A stretch of 64,000 nt of DNA from Cupriavidus pauculus (GCF_008801835.1 NZ_VZOW01000021.1:1-64000); one strand, 5' to 3'; positions 1 to 9,636 are shown, counted from the first letter of the stretch. Notes: generated by a model from the letters alone, not told the origin. Made by a program: numbers and translations.

Positions 1-245
1 AGGCCCGCACCGACCAGACCGCCGGTTCGGCCACCCATGGCGTTGCCCGCCGCAGTGCCCGCGCCGCCACCCACCGCGCCGCCGAGCACGGCGCCGGTGC
101 TGCCGCCCAGCGCGCCGCCTACGGCAGCGCCAGCCACGCCGCCCAGACCGCCGCCGAGCGCATTGTTCAGATCACCCCCAGCGAACGCCGGCAGCGCAGC
201 CGCCGAGAGGGCAAGAGCCAGAGTCAGGTTGCGAAGGCGAGACAT
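1..245 (-). CDS. Secreted glycine-zipper protein (partial, runs off window)
   Basis: The first 81 residues are visible and the reading frame continues beyond the window edge. The start ATG is preceded by a good ribosome site (AAGGAAA). A Sec signal peptide (basic MSRLRN, hydrophobic core, cleavage near AFA-GG at about residue 23) is followed by regular GGxxGxxxG repeats from about residue 30. This pattern is typical of glycine-zipper envelope proteins that insert in or coat membranes. No catalytic motif is seen and the function is unknown. The antisense frame is open only because of the repeats. Confidence 0.75.
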   Translation of the reverse strand, partial: MSRLRNLTLALALSAAALPAFAGGDLNNALGGGLGGVAGAAVGGALGGSTGAVLGGAVGGGAGTAAGNAMGGRTGGLVGAG

Positions 246-411
246 CGTATTTTCCTTATTCGGTGTGGATCTGGAGCGGAGTGTAGAGAAGGAGCCCTCC
301 CCTTGCTGTAACTAGTTGTGAGGCCCTGTAACCCCCTGCAGAAACGGTATCGGTCTGTTAAAAAATGCGGCAAATCGGCAACAAATGGGTCGCAAAAGCC
401 ACTGCGCGCAT

Positions 412-436
412 AAAAAAAGCGGCCCCGAAGGGCCGC
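412..436 (-). terminator. Rho-independent terminator of the cstA-ybdD operon
   Basis: On the minus strand a 7-bp GC stem (GCGGCCC with GGGCCGC, 4-base loop) is followed by seven T residues. It lies 30 bases beyond the ybdD stop codon. Confidence 0.85.
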
Positions 437-465
437 CCTGTGGCGCCGGAGCGCGTCCGGTCAGG

Positions 466-660
466 TCAGCAGCATTTGCCCTGGCCGCCGCCGTAGCGCG
501 CTTGCTGGCGTTCGCGGAAGAACTCCTCGTACGTCATCGGCGTGCGATCCGGATGGGTGCTTTCCATATGGGCCACGTAGGTCTGGTAGTCCGGCAGGCC
601 CACCATCAGCCGCAGCGACTGGCCCAGGTAACGTCCCATGTTTCCGATCTGTTCCAGCAT
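466..660 (-). CDS. YbdD/YjiX family small protein
   Basis: A 64-residue protein beginning MLEQIGNMGRYLGQSLRL, with the family's typical core (GLPDYQTYVAHMESTHPD, then PMTYEEFFRERQ). It ends in a Cys pair after a Gly-rich stretch. Its gene starts 19 bases after the cstA stop codon, the usual arrangement for DUF466 (YbdD/YjiX) proteins, which accompany CstA/BtsT pyruvate or peptide transporters. The role in transport is presumed and the mechanism is unknown. A longer in-frame N-terminus is possible but overlaps cstA and lacks family similarity. Confidence 0.9.
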   Translation of the reverse strand: MLEQIGNMGRYLGQSLRLMVGLPDYQTYVAHMESTHPDRTPMTYEEFFRERQQARYGGGQGKCC

Positions 661-679
661 GATGGCCTCCGCCAGTGGT

Positions 680-2755
680 TCAATGCGACGCGGCCGAGGC
701 CTGCGCAGGCATGGGTTCGAACGGCGTTTCGCTGTCCGTGCGCCTTGCCTGGTTGCGAGCGGCCATGGCCGTCTTGAAACCGTAGAACACAATCGACAGC
801 ACTACAAACATGAACAGCGCGCACAGGCCCGCGTCCAGATAGTCGTTGAAGACGATGCGGTGCATCTGTTCCATCGACTTGGCCGGAGCCAGCACCTTGC
901 CTTCGGCAATCGCCGCGCTGAATTTCGACGCGTGGGTCAGGAAGCTGACCTTAGGATCGGCGTCGAACAGCTTCTGCCAGCCGGCGGTCAGCGTGCAGAT
1001 CAGCAGCCAGCAGGTGGGCAGCAGCGTCACCCATGCGTACTGCCCGCGCTTCATCTTCACCAGCACGCAGGTGCCCAGCACCAGTGCCACGGCGGCCAGC
1101 ATCTGGTTCGAGATGCCGAACAGCGGCCATAGCGTGTTGATGCCGCCCAGCGGATCCACCACGCCCTGGTACAGGAAGTAGCCCCAGGCGGCCACGGTCA
1201 GCGCGGTGGCGATCAGGTTGGCCGGCAGTGACTCGGTACGCTTGAGCGACGGCACGAAACTGCCCAGCAGATCCTGCAGCATGAAGCGGCCGGCGCGCGT
1301 GCCGGCGTCGACGGCCGTCAGGATGAACAGCGCTTCGAACAGGATCGCAAAGTGATACCAGAACGCCATCATGGCCTGGCCGCCCACCACCTGGTGCAGG
1401 ATGTGCGCGATCCCGACGGCCAGCGTCGGAGCGCCGCCGGCACGCGAGATGATGGTGTTTTCGCCCACGTCCTTGGCGGTCTGGATCAGCACGTCGGGCG
1501 TGATCACAAAGCCCCAGCTGGACACGGCCTGCGCCACCGTTTCCGGCGTGGTGCCGATCACCGCGGCCGGGCTGTTCATCGCGAAGTACACGCCGGGTTC
1601 GATCACCGATGCGGCGACCAGCGCCATGATGGCGACGAACGACTCGGCCAGCATCGCGCCGTAGCCAATAAAGCGTGCGTGCGATTCGTTTTCCAGCAGC
1701 TTGGGCGTGGTGCCCGACGAAATCAACGCGTGGAAACCCGACACGGCGCCGCAGGCGATGGTGATGAACAGGAACGGAAACAGGTTGCCCGACCACACCG
1801 GGCCACCGCCCTGCGCAAACTGCGTGAAGGCCGGCATCTTCAGCTCCGGCGCCACGATCAGGATGCCGATGGCCAGCGCGATGATGGTGCCGATTTTCAG
1901 GAACGTCGACAGGTAGTCGCGCGGCGCCAGCAGCAGCCACACCGGCAGCACGGCGGCGATGAACCCATAGATGATCAGCATCCACGTCAGCGCCTTGCCG
2001 TCATACGTGAACAGCGGCGCCAGCGTGGCGCTTTCGTGCACGTGCTGGCCGCCGACGATGGCCAGCATCAGCAGCACGAAGCCGATCACCGACACCTCGC
2101 CGATGCGCCCCGGACGGATATAACGCGTGTAGATGCCCATGAAGATCGCGATGGGAATCGTCACCGCCACGGTGAACGTGCCCCAGGGCGAGCCAGCCAG
2201 CGCCTTCACCACGATCAGCGCCAGCACCGCCAGGATGATGATCATGATCATGAAGCAGCCGAACAGCGCGATCAGGCCGGGCACGGTGCCCATTTCCGAC
2301 TTGACCAGATCGCCCAGCGAGCGGCCGTCGCGGCGCGTCGAGATAAACAGGATCATGAAGTCCTGCACCGCGCCGGCAAACACCACGCCCGCAAGAATCC
2401 ACAGCATGCCCGGCATGTAGCCCATCTGCGCGGCAAGCACCGGCCCAACCAGCGGCCCGGCGCCGGCGATGGCGGCAAAGTGGTGGCCGAACAGCACCGC
2501 CTTGTTGGTCGGTACGTAGTCCAGGCCGTCGTTATGGCGCCAGGCTGGCGTCATGCGCTTGGGGTCAAGTTGCATCACCTTGTCGGCGATGAAACGGCTG
2601 TAGTAGCGGTAGGCGATCAGGTAGATGCAGAGCGCGGCAACCACGATCCACAGCGCGCTGACGGCTTCACCGCGCGACAGCGCGACGGTGGCGAAGGCAA
2701 ACGCGCCGAGTACGGCGACGGCCAGCCACAACAGGTGTTGTCCGATGCGATTCAT
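680..2755 (-). CDS. cstA: CstA/BtsT-family carbon-starvation transporter
   Basis: An inner-membrane protein of 691 residues, close to the family length of about 700, with many hydrophobic segments. Characteristic stretches include GHHFAAIAGAGPLVGPVLAA and the region around SGTTPKLLENE. CstA and BtsT take up pyruvate and, in some bacteria, peptides under carbon limitation. The start MNRIGQHL was chosen because it follows AGGAGACCC at good spacing and opens with the first membrane segment. The upstream extension of the frame is unrelated Arg-rich sequence. It forms an operon with the small YbdD protein. The divergent histidine kinase/response regulator pair is the likely regulator, by position. 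Confidence 0.92.
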   Translation of the reverse strand: MNRIGQHLLWLAVAVLGAFAFATVALSRGEAVSALWIVVAALCIYLIAYRYYSRFIADKVMQLDPKRMTPAWRHNDGLDYVPTNKAVLFGHHFAAIAGAGPLVGPVLAAQMGYMPGMLWILAGVVFAGAVQDFMILFISTRRDGRSLGDLVKSEMGTVPGLIALFGCFMIMIIILAVLALIVVKALAGSPWGTFTVAVTIPIAIFMGIYTRYIRPGRIGEVSVIGFVLLMLAIVGGQHVHESATLAPLFTYDGKALTWMLIIYGFIAAVLPVWLLLAPRDYLSTFLKIGTIIALAIGILIVAPELKMPAFTQFAQGGGPVWSGNLFPFLFITIACGAVSGFHALISSGTTPKLLENESHARFIGYGAMLAESFVAIMALVAASVIEPGVYFAMNSPAAVIGTTPETVAQAVSSWGFVITPDVLIQTAKDVGENTIISRAGGAPTLAVGIAHILHQVVGGQAMMAFWYHFAILFEALFILTAVDAGTRAGRFMLQDLLGSFVPSLKRTESLPANLIATALTVAAWGYFLYQGVVDPLGGINTLWPLFGISNQMLAAVALVLGTCVLVKMKRGQYAWVTLLPTCWLLICTLTAGWQKLFDADPKVSFLTHASKFSAAIAEGKVLAPAKSMEQMHRIVFNDYLDAGLCALFMFVVLSIVFYGFKTAMAARNQARRTDSETPFEPMPAQASAASH

Positions 2756-2968
2756 GTTGAAGGGTCTCCTCAGACCGGCTGAAAGAGCCTGCGGCGACGG
2801 ATTGCGGGCAGCGGGGGCGTGCCGGATGGCGGCGCCGACAATCGTGCGGAAGGTGTCTCCTGAGTGTCTGCGACGCCCGGTCTGTTCTCGTCTGAGCCGG
2901 ATCTTGTCGTGCAGGCAGGCAGTGCACCCGAGGCGGGCAATCGCCAGGGTCGGGGCACCTACTGCATA

Positions 2969-3001
2969 GGATTGCACCGCGGGCGGGCCCGGGTGCAATC
3001 C
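2969..3001. promoter_or_regulatory. Perfect 10-bp inverted repeat upstream of cstA
   Basis: GGATTGCACC (2969-2978) and GGTGCAATCC (2992-3001) flank a 13-base GC-only spacer. It lies in the 372-base region between the divergent cstA and histidine-kinase genes, so it could be an operator or a leader hairpin. The symmetry is seen directly; the role is inferred. Confidence 0.5.
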
Positions 3002-3044
3002 GGCGTGTAGTATTGACACCCGCCCATGTCGGCACAAGCGCGAA

Positions 3045-3067
3045 ACTACGCAGCCATATTGCGTAGT
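3045..3067. promoter_or_regulatory. Inverted repeat, candidate operator for the adjacent response regulator
   Basis: ACTACGCA (3045-3052) and TGCGTAGT (3060-3067) form perfect 8-bp arms around a 7-base AT-richer spacer, with further GTAGT half-sites just downstream. The size and form suit a NarL/LuxR-type dimer, and such a regulator is encoded two genes away. A TTGACA-like hexamer lies at 3013-3018. Confidence 0.5.
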
Positions 3068-3127
3068 AGTACGTAGATCGACGAAGTCAAGCGGCCTTCC
3101 CGGCATCGGTGTTTACCCCCGGCTCAG

Positions 3128-4510
3128 ATGAAACTCCGCCAAAAGATACTTTTGCTCGCCGTGGCGCCGCTTGCCGTCGCCATGCTGGGCATCGCGCTGG
3201 CCGTCCGCTACCAGGCCACGGCGCTGGCTCGCCACGAGCGCGCGCTGGTCGAGGCGGCCTACCTGCAAAGCAAGGAAACCGAACTGCGCCACTACGTGGA
3301 GCTGGCGCAAAGCGCGATCGCGCCGCTGGTGCAGTCGGGCCGCACCGACGCCGCCACGCGCCAAGCTGCCATGGAGGCGCTGGCGCGGCTTGACTACGGC
3401 CCGGACGGCTATTTCTTCCTGTATGACCTGCAGGGCCGCAATCTCATGCATCCGCGCCAGCCGGAACTGGTGGGGCAGGATCTGTGGCTGCTGCGCGACC
3501 CGCAAGGGGCGTTGACGATCCAGAAGCTGGTGAGCGCCGCAAAGTCCGGCGGCGGATCGGTGCGCTACCTGTGGCGCAAGCCGTCGTCGCAGCAGGTGGC
3601 GCCCAAGCTTGGCTACGTGGTGGCCGTGCCGGCGTGGAACTGGATGCTCGGCACCGGCATTTACCTCGACGATGTGGAGCAGACCTTGCGCCAGCTCGAT
3701 GCGCGCGCGGAAACCGACATCCGCGAGACCATGGCGTGGATTGGCGTGATTGCGGCCATCAGCATCCTGCTGGTGGCGGCCAGCGGCTTGGCGCTCAATA
3801 TCAGCGAACACCGCGAGGCCGACGCCAAGCTGCGGCAACTGGCGCAGCGCGTGGTGCAGTCGCAGGAAGAAGAGCGTGCGCGCCTGTCGCGCGAACTGCA
3901 TGACGGCATCAGCCAACTGCTGGTGTCCGTCAAGCTGGTGCTGGAGGCCGCCACCAACCGCATCCGGCTGGCCCCGGCCGAGGGCGCGTCCGTGGCGCCG
4001 ATCCTCGGCATGGCGCTCAATCGGCTCGATTCCGTCTTCAACGAAGTGCGGCGCGTGGCGCGCAACCTGCGCCCGGCGTTGCTCGACGATCTTGGCCTGT
4101 TCGCCGCGCTTCAGCATCTGGCGCGCGAGATGCAGGCCGGCAGCACGCTGGGCATTGACGTCAGGCAGCGCGGCCAGCCGCGCGAACTGTCCGACGATCA
4201 GGCCACGGCGCTGTTCCGCATCGCCCAGGAGGCGCTGACCAATGTCGAGCGCCACGCGCATGCCACGCACGTCGATGTCGAACTCGAATACCTGCCGTCT
4301 GGCACGCGGCTGGTGGTGCGCGACAACGGCACTGGGTTCGACGTCGCGCGCATGCAGCGCGATCCGCAACGCGGCATCGGCCTGCGCAACCTGCGCGAGC
4401 GCATGGCGGCGTTGGGCGGCCAGTTCGACATCGTTTCACTGCCGTCCGGCACGCGGCTCACCGCGGCCTTGCCACTGAAAACTCCCTCCTCGGAACCTTC
4501 GCAGTCATGA
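3128..4510 (+). CDS. NarL-type sensor histidine kinase with periplasmic Cache domain
   Basis: A protein of 460 residues. Membrane segments lie at about 7-27 and 203-224 and enclose a periplasmic single-Cache domain (around DYGPDGYFFLYDLQG, 89-103), a fold that often binds pyruvate, acetate or other small acids. The cytoplasmic HisKA_3 domain has SRELHDGISQLL with the phospho-acceptor His at 258. A HATPase domain follows (NVERHAHA, DNGTGFD, GIGLRNLRERM). The stop overlaps the response-regulator start (ATGA). Its position divergent to cstA suggests it senses a substrate of that transporter; this is inference. Confidence 0.9.
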   Translation: MKLRQKILLLAVAPLAVAMLGIALAVRYQATALARHERALVEAAYLQSKETELRHYVELAQSAIAPLVQSGRTDAATRQAAMEALARLDYGPDGYFFLYDLQGRNLMHPRQPELVGQDLWLLRDPQGALTIQKLVSAAKSGGGSVRYLWRKPSSQQVAPKLGYVVAVPAWNWMLGTGIYLDDVEQTLRQLDARAETDIRETMAWIGVIAAISILLVAASGLALNISEHREADAKLRQLAQRVVQSQEEERARLSRELHDGISQLLVSVKLVLEAATNRIRLAPAEGASVAPILGMALNRLDSVFNEVRRVARNLRPALLDDLGLFAALQHLAREMQAGSTLGIDVRQRGQPRELSDDQATALFRIAQEALTNVERHAHATHVDVELEYLPSGTRLVVRDNGTGFDVARMQRDPQRGIGLRNLRERMAALGGQFDIVSLPSGTRLTAALPLKTPSSEPSQS

Positions 4511-5208
4511 ATTCGTTGCACGACGACGATCCCGCAACCCATTCGCCCGCCAGCCCTGCGCGCGTGCTGTTGATCGACGACCACGCGCTGGTGCGCGACG
4601 GCATGCGCATGCATCTGTCGCTGCAGCCCGATCTCGAAGTGGTGGGCGAAGCCGACGACGGCGAGGCCGCGTTGGCGTGGCTGGCGCAAGCCCGGCCCGG
4701 GTGTCTGCCTGACCTGGTGATCACCGATATCGGCATGCGCGGCATGGGCGGGATTGCGCTGGCGGGCGCGCTGCACGACCAGTATCCGCAACTGGCCGTG
4801 CTGATCGTGTCGATGCACGACAACCTTGAATACGTGCGCCAGGCGATCCGCGCGGGCGCGCGCGGCTACGTGCTCAAGGACGCTCCCGCCGACGAATTGA
4901 TGGCAGCCATTCAGGCCGTACTGGCGGGCCGCATGTTCTATAGCGCGCGCATCGCACGCGGCATGGCCGAACAGACGATCAGTCCGCTCGATGCGCTGAC
5001 CCCGCGCGAACGCGACATCCTGCACGGCATCGGCAAGGGCCTGGCCAACAAGGAAATCGCCGCCGGGCTTGGTGTCTCCGTGCGCACGGTGGAAACGCAC
5101 CGGCTCAACCTGAAGCGCAAGCTCGGCATCGAGGGCCGCGCGGAACTGGTCAAGTACGCGGTGCGGCATATCGTGACCGACGCAGATTCGGGACAGTCGA
5201 TCTCGTGA
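4507..5208 (+). CDS. NarL/FixJ-type response regulator
   Basis: A protein of 233 residues. The receiver domain carries the acidic pair at 24-25, the phosphorylated Asp at 74 (VITDIGM) and Lys124 (YVLKDAP). A LuxR helix-turn-helix follows at about 165-225 (LTPRERDILHGIGKGLANKEI, with VRTVETHRLNLKRKL). It is translationally coupled to the upstream kinase through ATGA. Likely targets are the inverted repeats in the cstA-kinase spacer. Confidence 0.93.
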   Translation: MNSLHDDDPATHSPASPARVLLIDDHALVRDGMRMHLSLQPDLEVVGEADDGEAALAWLAQARPGCLPDLVITDIGMRGMGGIALAGALHDQYPQLAVLIVSMHDNLEYVRQAIRAGARGYVLKDAPADELMAAIQAVLAGRMFYSARIARGMAEQTISPLDALTPRERDILHGIGKGLANKEIAAGLGVSVRTVETHRLNLKRKLGIEGRAELVKYAVRHIVTDADSGQSIS

Positions 5209-5249
5209 GCGAGCCGCGACGAATCGTCCCGGGCCAGCGTTGCGCGCGC

Positions 5250-5281
5250 AAAAAAAAAACCGACCGGCGTCAACCGGTCGG
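5250..5281 (-). terminator. Rho-independent terminator of pckG
   Basis: Perfect 8-bp arms (CCGACCGG and CCGGTCGG) with a 6-base loop are followed on the minus strand by ten T residues. It sits 28 bases past the pckG stop. Confidence 0.9.
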
Positions 5282-5308
5282 CCTTGTACATCCGAAAAAC
5301 GGCTGGGA

Positions 5309-7165
5309 TCAGGCGGCCAGGCGTTTGGCCAGCGCTTCCTTGGTTTCCAGCAGTGCCTGCGGCAGGTTCTGCTTGAGCTGGGTGAACAGCTCGTCGTGCA
5401 GCGCCAATTCCTTCTGCCAGGCGTCGTGGTCGATCGACGTGACCTGTTCGAATTGCTCGGTGGTGAAGGTCAGGCCGTCCCAGTTCAGGTCGGTGTAACG
5501 CGGCGACGTGCCGAACACGTGATCGACGCCCTGGCCGCGGCCTTCCACGCGATCGATCATCCACGACAGTACGCGCATGTTTTCACCAAAGCCGGGCCAC
5601 ACGAACTTGCCGTCGGCGTCCTTGCGGAACCAGTTCACGCAGTAGAACTTCGGCAGCTTTGCGCCGGTTGCCTCGAGCTTCTTGCCCAGGGCCAGCCAGT
5701 GGCCGAAGTAATCGGCCATGTTGTAGCCGCAGAATGGCAGCATGGCGAACGGATCGCGGCGCACCACACCCTGCTGGCCGGCTGCGGCGGCGGTGGTTTC
5801 GGACCCCATCGTGGCGGCCATGTACACGCCTTCGGTCCAGTTGCGCGCTTCGGTCACCAGGGGCACCGTGCTGCTGCGGCGGCCGCCGAAGATGAAGGCG
5901 TCGATGGCCACGCCAGCCGGGTTGTCCCAGTTCTCGTCGATCGACGGGCACTGCGACGCCGGTGCGGTGAAGCGGGCGTTCGGATGCGCGGCCTTGGCGC
6001 CGGTCTGCTTGGCGATCTCGGGCGTCCAGTCATTGCCCTGCCAGTCGATCAGATGCGCCGGCGCTTCCTTGGTCATGCCTTCCCACCACACGTCGCCGTC
6101 ATCGGTCAGCGCCACGTTGGTGAAGATGACGTTTTCCTTGAGCGTCGCCATCGCGTTGTAGTTGGTCTGCTCGCTGGTGCCTGGAGCCACGCCGAAATAG
6201 CCGGCTTCCGGGTTGATCGCGTACAGGCGGCCGTCCTGGCCCGGCTTGATCCACGCGATATCGTCGCCGATCGTGGTGACCTTCCAGCCGTCGAAGCCCT
6301 TGGGCGGGATCAGCATGGCGAAGTTGGTCTTGCCGCAGGCCGACGGGAACGCGGCGGCGACGTGGTACTTCTTGCCCTCGGGCGAGGTCACGCCCAGGAT
6401 CAGCATGTGCTCTGCGAGCCAGCCCTCGTCGCGGCCCATGGTCGAGGCGATGCGCAGGGCGAAGCACTTCTTGCCCAGCAGCGCGTTGCCGCCGTAGCCC
6501 GAGCCGAACGACCAGATCTCGCGCGATTCCGGGAAGTGCACGATGTACTTGGTCGGGTTGCAAGGCCACGGCACGTCCTTCTCGCCAGCGGCCAGCGGCT
6601 TGCCAACGGTATGCACGCACGGCACGAATTCGCCGTCGGCGCCCAGCACGTCGTACACGGCGCGGCCCATGCGGGTCATGATGCGCATGTTCACGGCGAC
6701 GTACGGCGAATCGGACAGTTCCACGCCGATGTGCGCGATCGGCGAGCCCAGCGGACCCATCGAGAACGGCACCACGTAGAGCGTGCGGCCGCGCATGCAG
6801 CCGTCGAACAGGCCGCTCAGCGTCTGGCGCATTTCGCCCGGGGCGACCCAGTGATTCGTGGGGCCGGCGTCTTCCTTCTTCTCGGAGCAGATGAAGGTGC
6901 GGTCTTCAACGCGCGCCACGTCGGACGGATCGGACAGGGCCAGGAACGAATTCTTGCGCTTGGCGGGATTCAGGCGACGCATGGTGCCGGCGGCGACCAT
7001 CTGCTCGCACAGGCGGTCATATTCTTCCTGCGAGCCGTCGCACCAGTAGATCTGGTCCGGCTTGGTCAGCGCGGCGATATCGGCAACCCAAGAGACCAGT
7101 TTCTGGTTCTTTACCCAGGCCGGTACGTTCAGTGCCGGTGTGCCTTGCATTGTGGGATGGTTCAT
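5309..7165 (-). CDS. pckG: Phosphoenolpyruvate carboxykinase (GTP)
   Basis: A protein of 618 residues, the normal length for GTP-dependent PEPCK. It converts oxaloacetate and GTP to phosphoenolpyruvate, CO2 and GDP, the first committed step of gluconeogenesis, in the cytosol. The nucleotide P-loop with the reactive Cys is at 274-281 (PSACGKTN). Other family blocks include [25 protein letters not shown] and [14 protein letters not shown]. The start is preceded by GGAGCAG. It stands alone with its own terminator. Placement beside the pyruvate-type transporter cstA fits growth on organic acids. Confidence 0.97.
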   Translation of the reverse strand: MNHPTMQGTPALNVPAWVKNQKLVSWVADIAALTKPDQIYWCDGSQEEYDRLCEQMVAAGTMRRLNPAKRKNSFLALSDPSDVARVEDRTFICSEKKEDAGPTNHWVAPGEMRQTLSGLFDGCMRGRTLYVVPFSMGPLGSPIAHIGVELSDSPYVAVNMRIMTRMGRAVYDVLGADGEFVPCVHTVGKPLAAGEKDVPWPCNPTKYIVHFPESREIWSFGSGYGGNALLGKKCFALRIASTMGRDEGWLAEHMLILGVTSPEGKKYHVAAAFPSACGKTNFAMLIPPKGFDGWKVTTIGDDIAWIKPGQDGRLYAINPEAGYFGVAPGTSEQTNYNAMATLKENVIFTNVALTDDGDVWWEGMTKEAPAHLIDWQGNDWTPEIAKQTGAKAAHPNARFTAPASQCPSIDENWDNPAGVAIDAFIFGGRRSSTVPLVTEARNWTEGVYMAATMGSETTAAAAGQQGVVRRDPFAMLPFCGYNMADYFGHWLALGKKLEATGAKLPKFYCVNWFRKDADGKFVWPGFGENMRVLSWMIDRVEGRGQGVDHVFGTSPRYTDLNWDGLTFTTEQFEQVTSIDHDAWQKELALHDELFTQLKQNLPQALLETKEALAKRLAA

Positions 7166-7678
7166 CTAACTGCTCCAAAGCTAAAAAGAAACCTTGCAAT
7201 GTCCGACAGGCAGCTGCGACGGGGAAAGACGGCGTGTCGAGTGGCGGCCGCGTAGGGCCTGACGCACTCGCGCTCTGACCGTCACATCCCGTTACAACTC
7301 GGCGGCGACCAGATGGGTGCAAATGGTCGCGGGGGTCCCTGCGGCTGCGATACAGTTGCGCTTCGCCCGTTTCTGGCGGGCGGCAGGGGTCGGTCGGGCA
7401 TTGTCCGGCGGCGCGCAGGAGGCGGGAGCGTGGCTCGACCGCACTGTCGCATCGCGAGAGCGCGCAAGGATACCACTGCACGGATCCCCTGTTTTTTGCT
7501 GCGCAGCATTGTCTCCCCTGTCAGAATGCCCGTTCGCCACCGCGCAGCATCGTCTCGCGGCGGTTGCCGCTCGGACGCGTCTGCAGTCAATGTTGCGTCA
7601 GGGAAGCCAACAATACTGTCGGTTGCGCGCTGATTCTGTGGCCGCGCACACCAAGCCCCCGAGGTTAAAGAGTTACCG
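7166..7678. other. Non-coding spacer between divergent genes
   Basis: These 513 bases lie between the divergent pckG and hydroxyacid dehydrogenase genes and must hold both promoters. Short open frames here lack ribosome sites and family-like sequence. I see no convincing inverted repeat, RNA gene or promoter hexamer pair. Confidence 0.5.
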
Positions 7679-8692
7679 ATGAAGATTGCCGTTCTCGACG
7701 ATTACCAGGATGCCGTCCGCAAGCTGTCCTGCTTTTCCTTGCTGGAAGGGCACGACGTCAAGGTCTTCAACAACACCGTGAAGGGCGTCGGCCAGCTCGC
7801 CGCGCGACTGTCCGACGTGGAGGCGCTGGTGCTGATCCGCGAGCGCACGCGGGTGACGCGCCAGGTACTCGAGAAGCTGCCGAAGCTGAAAATCATCAGC
7901 CAGACCGGCCGCGTGGGCAACCATGTGGATCTCGATGCCTGCACCGAGCGCGGCGTGGTGGTCTTGCAGGGCGTGGGCTCGCCAGTGGCGCCGGCCGAAC
8001 TGACCTGGGCGCTGATCATGGCGGCGCAGCGCCGCATCCCGCAATACGTGGCCAGCCTCAAGCACGGCGCGTGGCAGCAGTCGGGCCTGAAATCGACCAC
8101 GATGCCGCCCAATTTTGGCCTTGGCCAGGTGCTGCGCGGGCAGACGCTGGGGATCTGGGGATACGGCAAGATCGGCCGCCTGCTGGCCGGTTACGGTCGC
8201 GCTTTCGGCATGAACGTGCTGGTCTGGGGCCGCGAGGCGTCGCAGCAGGGCGCGCGCGAAGACGGCCTGAACGTCGCCGAATCGGTCGAGCAGCTGTTTG
8301 CCGACAGCGATGTGCTGTCGCTGCACCTGCGCCTGAACGACGAAACGCGCGGCATCGTCACATTGGCCGATCTGCAGCGCATGAAGCCGACAGCGCTGTT
8401 CGTCAACACCAGCCGCGCCGAGCTGATCGAGGAAAACGCGCTGGTGGCGGCGCTGAATCGGGGACGCCCGGGCATGGCGGCGATCGACGTGTTCGAGTCG
8501 GAGCCGATTCTGCAGGGCCACGCGCTGCTGCGCATGGAGAACTGCATCTGCACGCCTCACCTGGGCTATGTCGAGCGTGACAGCTACGAGCTGTACTTCC
8601 GCACCGCGTTCCAGAACATCCTCGACGTGCTGGCCGGCAAGCACGACAGCATCGCCAACCCCAAGGCGCTGACACCCGCGTTGTCGCGCTGA
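7679..8692 (+). CDS. D-2-hydroxyacid dehydrogenase family protein
   Basis: A protein of 337 residues of the phosphoglycerate/formate dehydrogenase superfamily: NAD(P)-dependent oxidation or reduction of a D-2-hydroxy acid. The Rossmann motif is at about 158-166 (GIWGYGKIG). The catalytic trio is Arg246 (NTSRAEL), Glu275 (FESEP) and His294 (TPHLGY). It lacks the C-terminal ACT domain of many SerA enzymes, so serine biosynthesis is not its obvious job. The substrate cannot be assigned. It appears monocistronic. Confidence 0.9.
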   Translation: MKIAVLDDYQDAVRKLSCFSLLEGHDVKVFNNTVKGVGQLAARLSDVEALVLIRERTRVTRQVLEKLPKLKIISQTGRVGNHVDLDACTERGVVVLQGVGSPVAPAELTWALIMAAQRRIPQYVASLKHGAWQQSGLKSTTMPPNFGLGQVLRGQTLGIWGYGKIGRLLAGYGRAFGMNVLVWGREASQQGAREDGLNVAESVEQLFADSDVLSLHLRLNDETRGIVTLADLQRMKPTALFVNTSRAELIEENALVAALNRGRPGMAAIDVFESEPILQGHALLRMENCICTPHLGYVERDSYELYFRTAFQNILDVLAGKHDSIANPKALTPALSR

Positions 8693-8949
8693 CCCGGCGC
8701 GCTCCAGCCGATCCAGCGGGGCGCGTCTTGCGCGCCTGCGCTTCTCCCCGGCATGCCAGGTCCGGCGTTGCAGATGCACACCGTCGGCTGGCTGCCCGCT
8801 CGGTCGACGCGCCGTGCGTCTGTTTCCCCACATTTCCCGCCCTCAAACGTGCGCACGAGTCGGTACACTCGGTTCACAAACAACGTCAGCGCACGACGTC
8901 CCGTGATTGACGTTGCGCGCGGCCCCGCACACGCGAAGGAGGGCGTACC

Positions 8950-9594
8950 GTGGCCGAATCCGATCCGCGTCCCAATCCCGCAGGCGCCGGCGGCACGGCC
9001 GTCGGACGGGTGCTGGCGGTCAACGTCGGCACGGCGCTACCGCTGGTGGTGGCCGGCGCCGGCTGCGAGGCCGTGGTGCTGTCGGGCGTGCGCAAGCACC
9101 CGCTGAGCACGCTCCATCATCCGATCGCGGTCGGTGTGCATCGGCTCGGGCTGGCGGGCGACGAGCAGGTGGATCGCACGGTTCACGGCGGCCCCGACCG
9201 CGCCGTCTATGCCTATCCCATCGAGCACTACACTTGGTGGAACACGCGCCGGCGCGAGGCCGGCGTCGAGGAGTCCGAGCGGCCGCTGGCGTTTGGCGCG
9301 ATGGGCGAGAACCTGACCACGCAGGGTCTGCTCGAAACGGCGCTATGGCTGGGCGACCGCCTGCGCATCGGCGAGGTGGAACTGGTGGTCAGCGCGCCCC
9401 GCCTGCCCTGCTACAAGCTCAATGCCGTGATGGGCTACGCCAACGCCGTGCGCGACATGACGCGCAGCGGTTTTTCGGGCGTCTACCTCAGCGTGGCCCG
9501 CGCGGGCGTGATCCGCGCCGGCGATACCGTGGTGCTGGCCGCCGGCCCCCGCGCGGTGCCGCTGCACGGCCGCCATCGACGCGAAAGCGCCTGA
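8950..9594 (+). CDS. MOSC domain protein (YiiM-like)
   Basis: A protein of 214 residues. MOSC domains transfer sulfur or bind the molybdenum cofactor; YiiM-type members act on N-hydroxylated compounds. The conserved Cys is at 154 (RLPCYKLN), preceded by VHGGPDRAVYAYP and FGAMGENLT, which match the family. The start is GTG with a near-ideal AAGGAGG 7 bases upstream, which decides the start firmly. Physiological substrate unknown. Confidence 0.9.
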   Translation: MAESDPRPNPAGAGGTAVGRVLAVNVGTALPLVVAGAGCEAVVLSGVRKHPLSTLHHPIAVGVHRLGLAGDEQVDRTVHGGPDRAVYAYPIEHYTWWNTRRREAGVEESERPLAFGAMGENLTTQGLLETALWLGDRLRIGEVELVVSAPRLPCYKLNAVMGYANAVRDMTRSGFSGVYLSVARAGVIRAGDTVVLAAGPRAVPLHGRHRRESA

Positions 9595-9605
9595 TCCGGG
9601 TTTTT

Positions 9606-9636
9606 CCACGGTTTCCCACGGTTTCCCGCGTTTTTC
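9606..9636. repeat. 10-base tandem repeat between T-tracts
   Basis: Two exact copies of CCACGGTTTC (9606-9615, 9616-9625) are followed by a degenerate third, with TTTTT runs on both sides. It lies just past the MOSC stop codon. No stable hairpin is evident, so it is not an obvious terminator. Confidence 0.55.

Noticed and set aside
1352..2782. A 476-codon plus-strand open frame across cstA
   Set aside because: It is antisense to cstA, very rich in Arg, His and Gln, with no family motif; a by-product of GC-rich codon use.
5240..7255. A 671-codon plus-strand open frame across pckG
   Set aside because: It is a mirror of the highly conserved PEPCK gene and begins inside its terminator.
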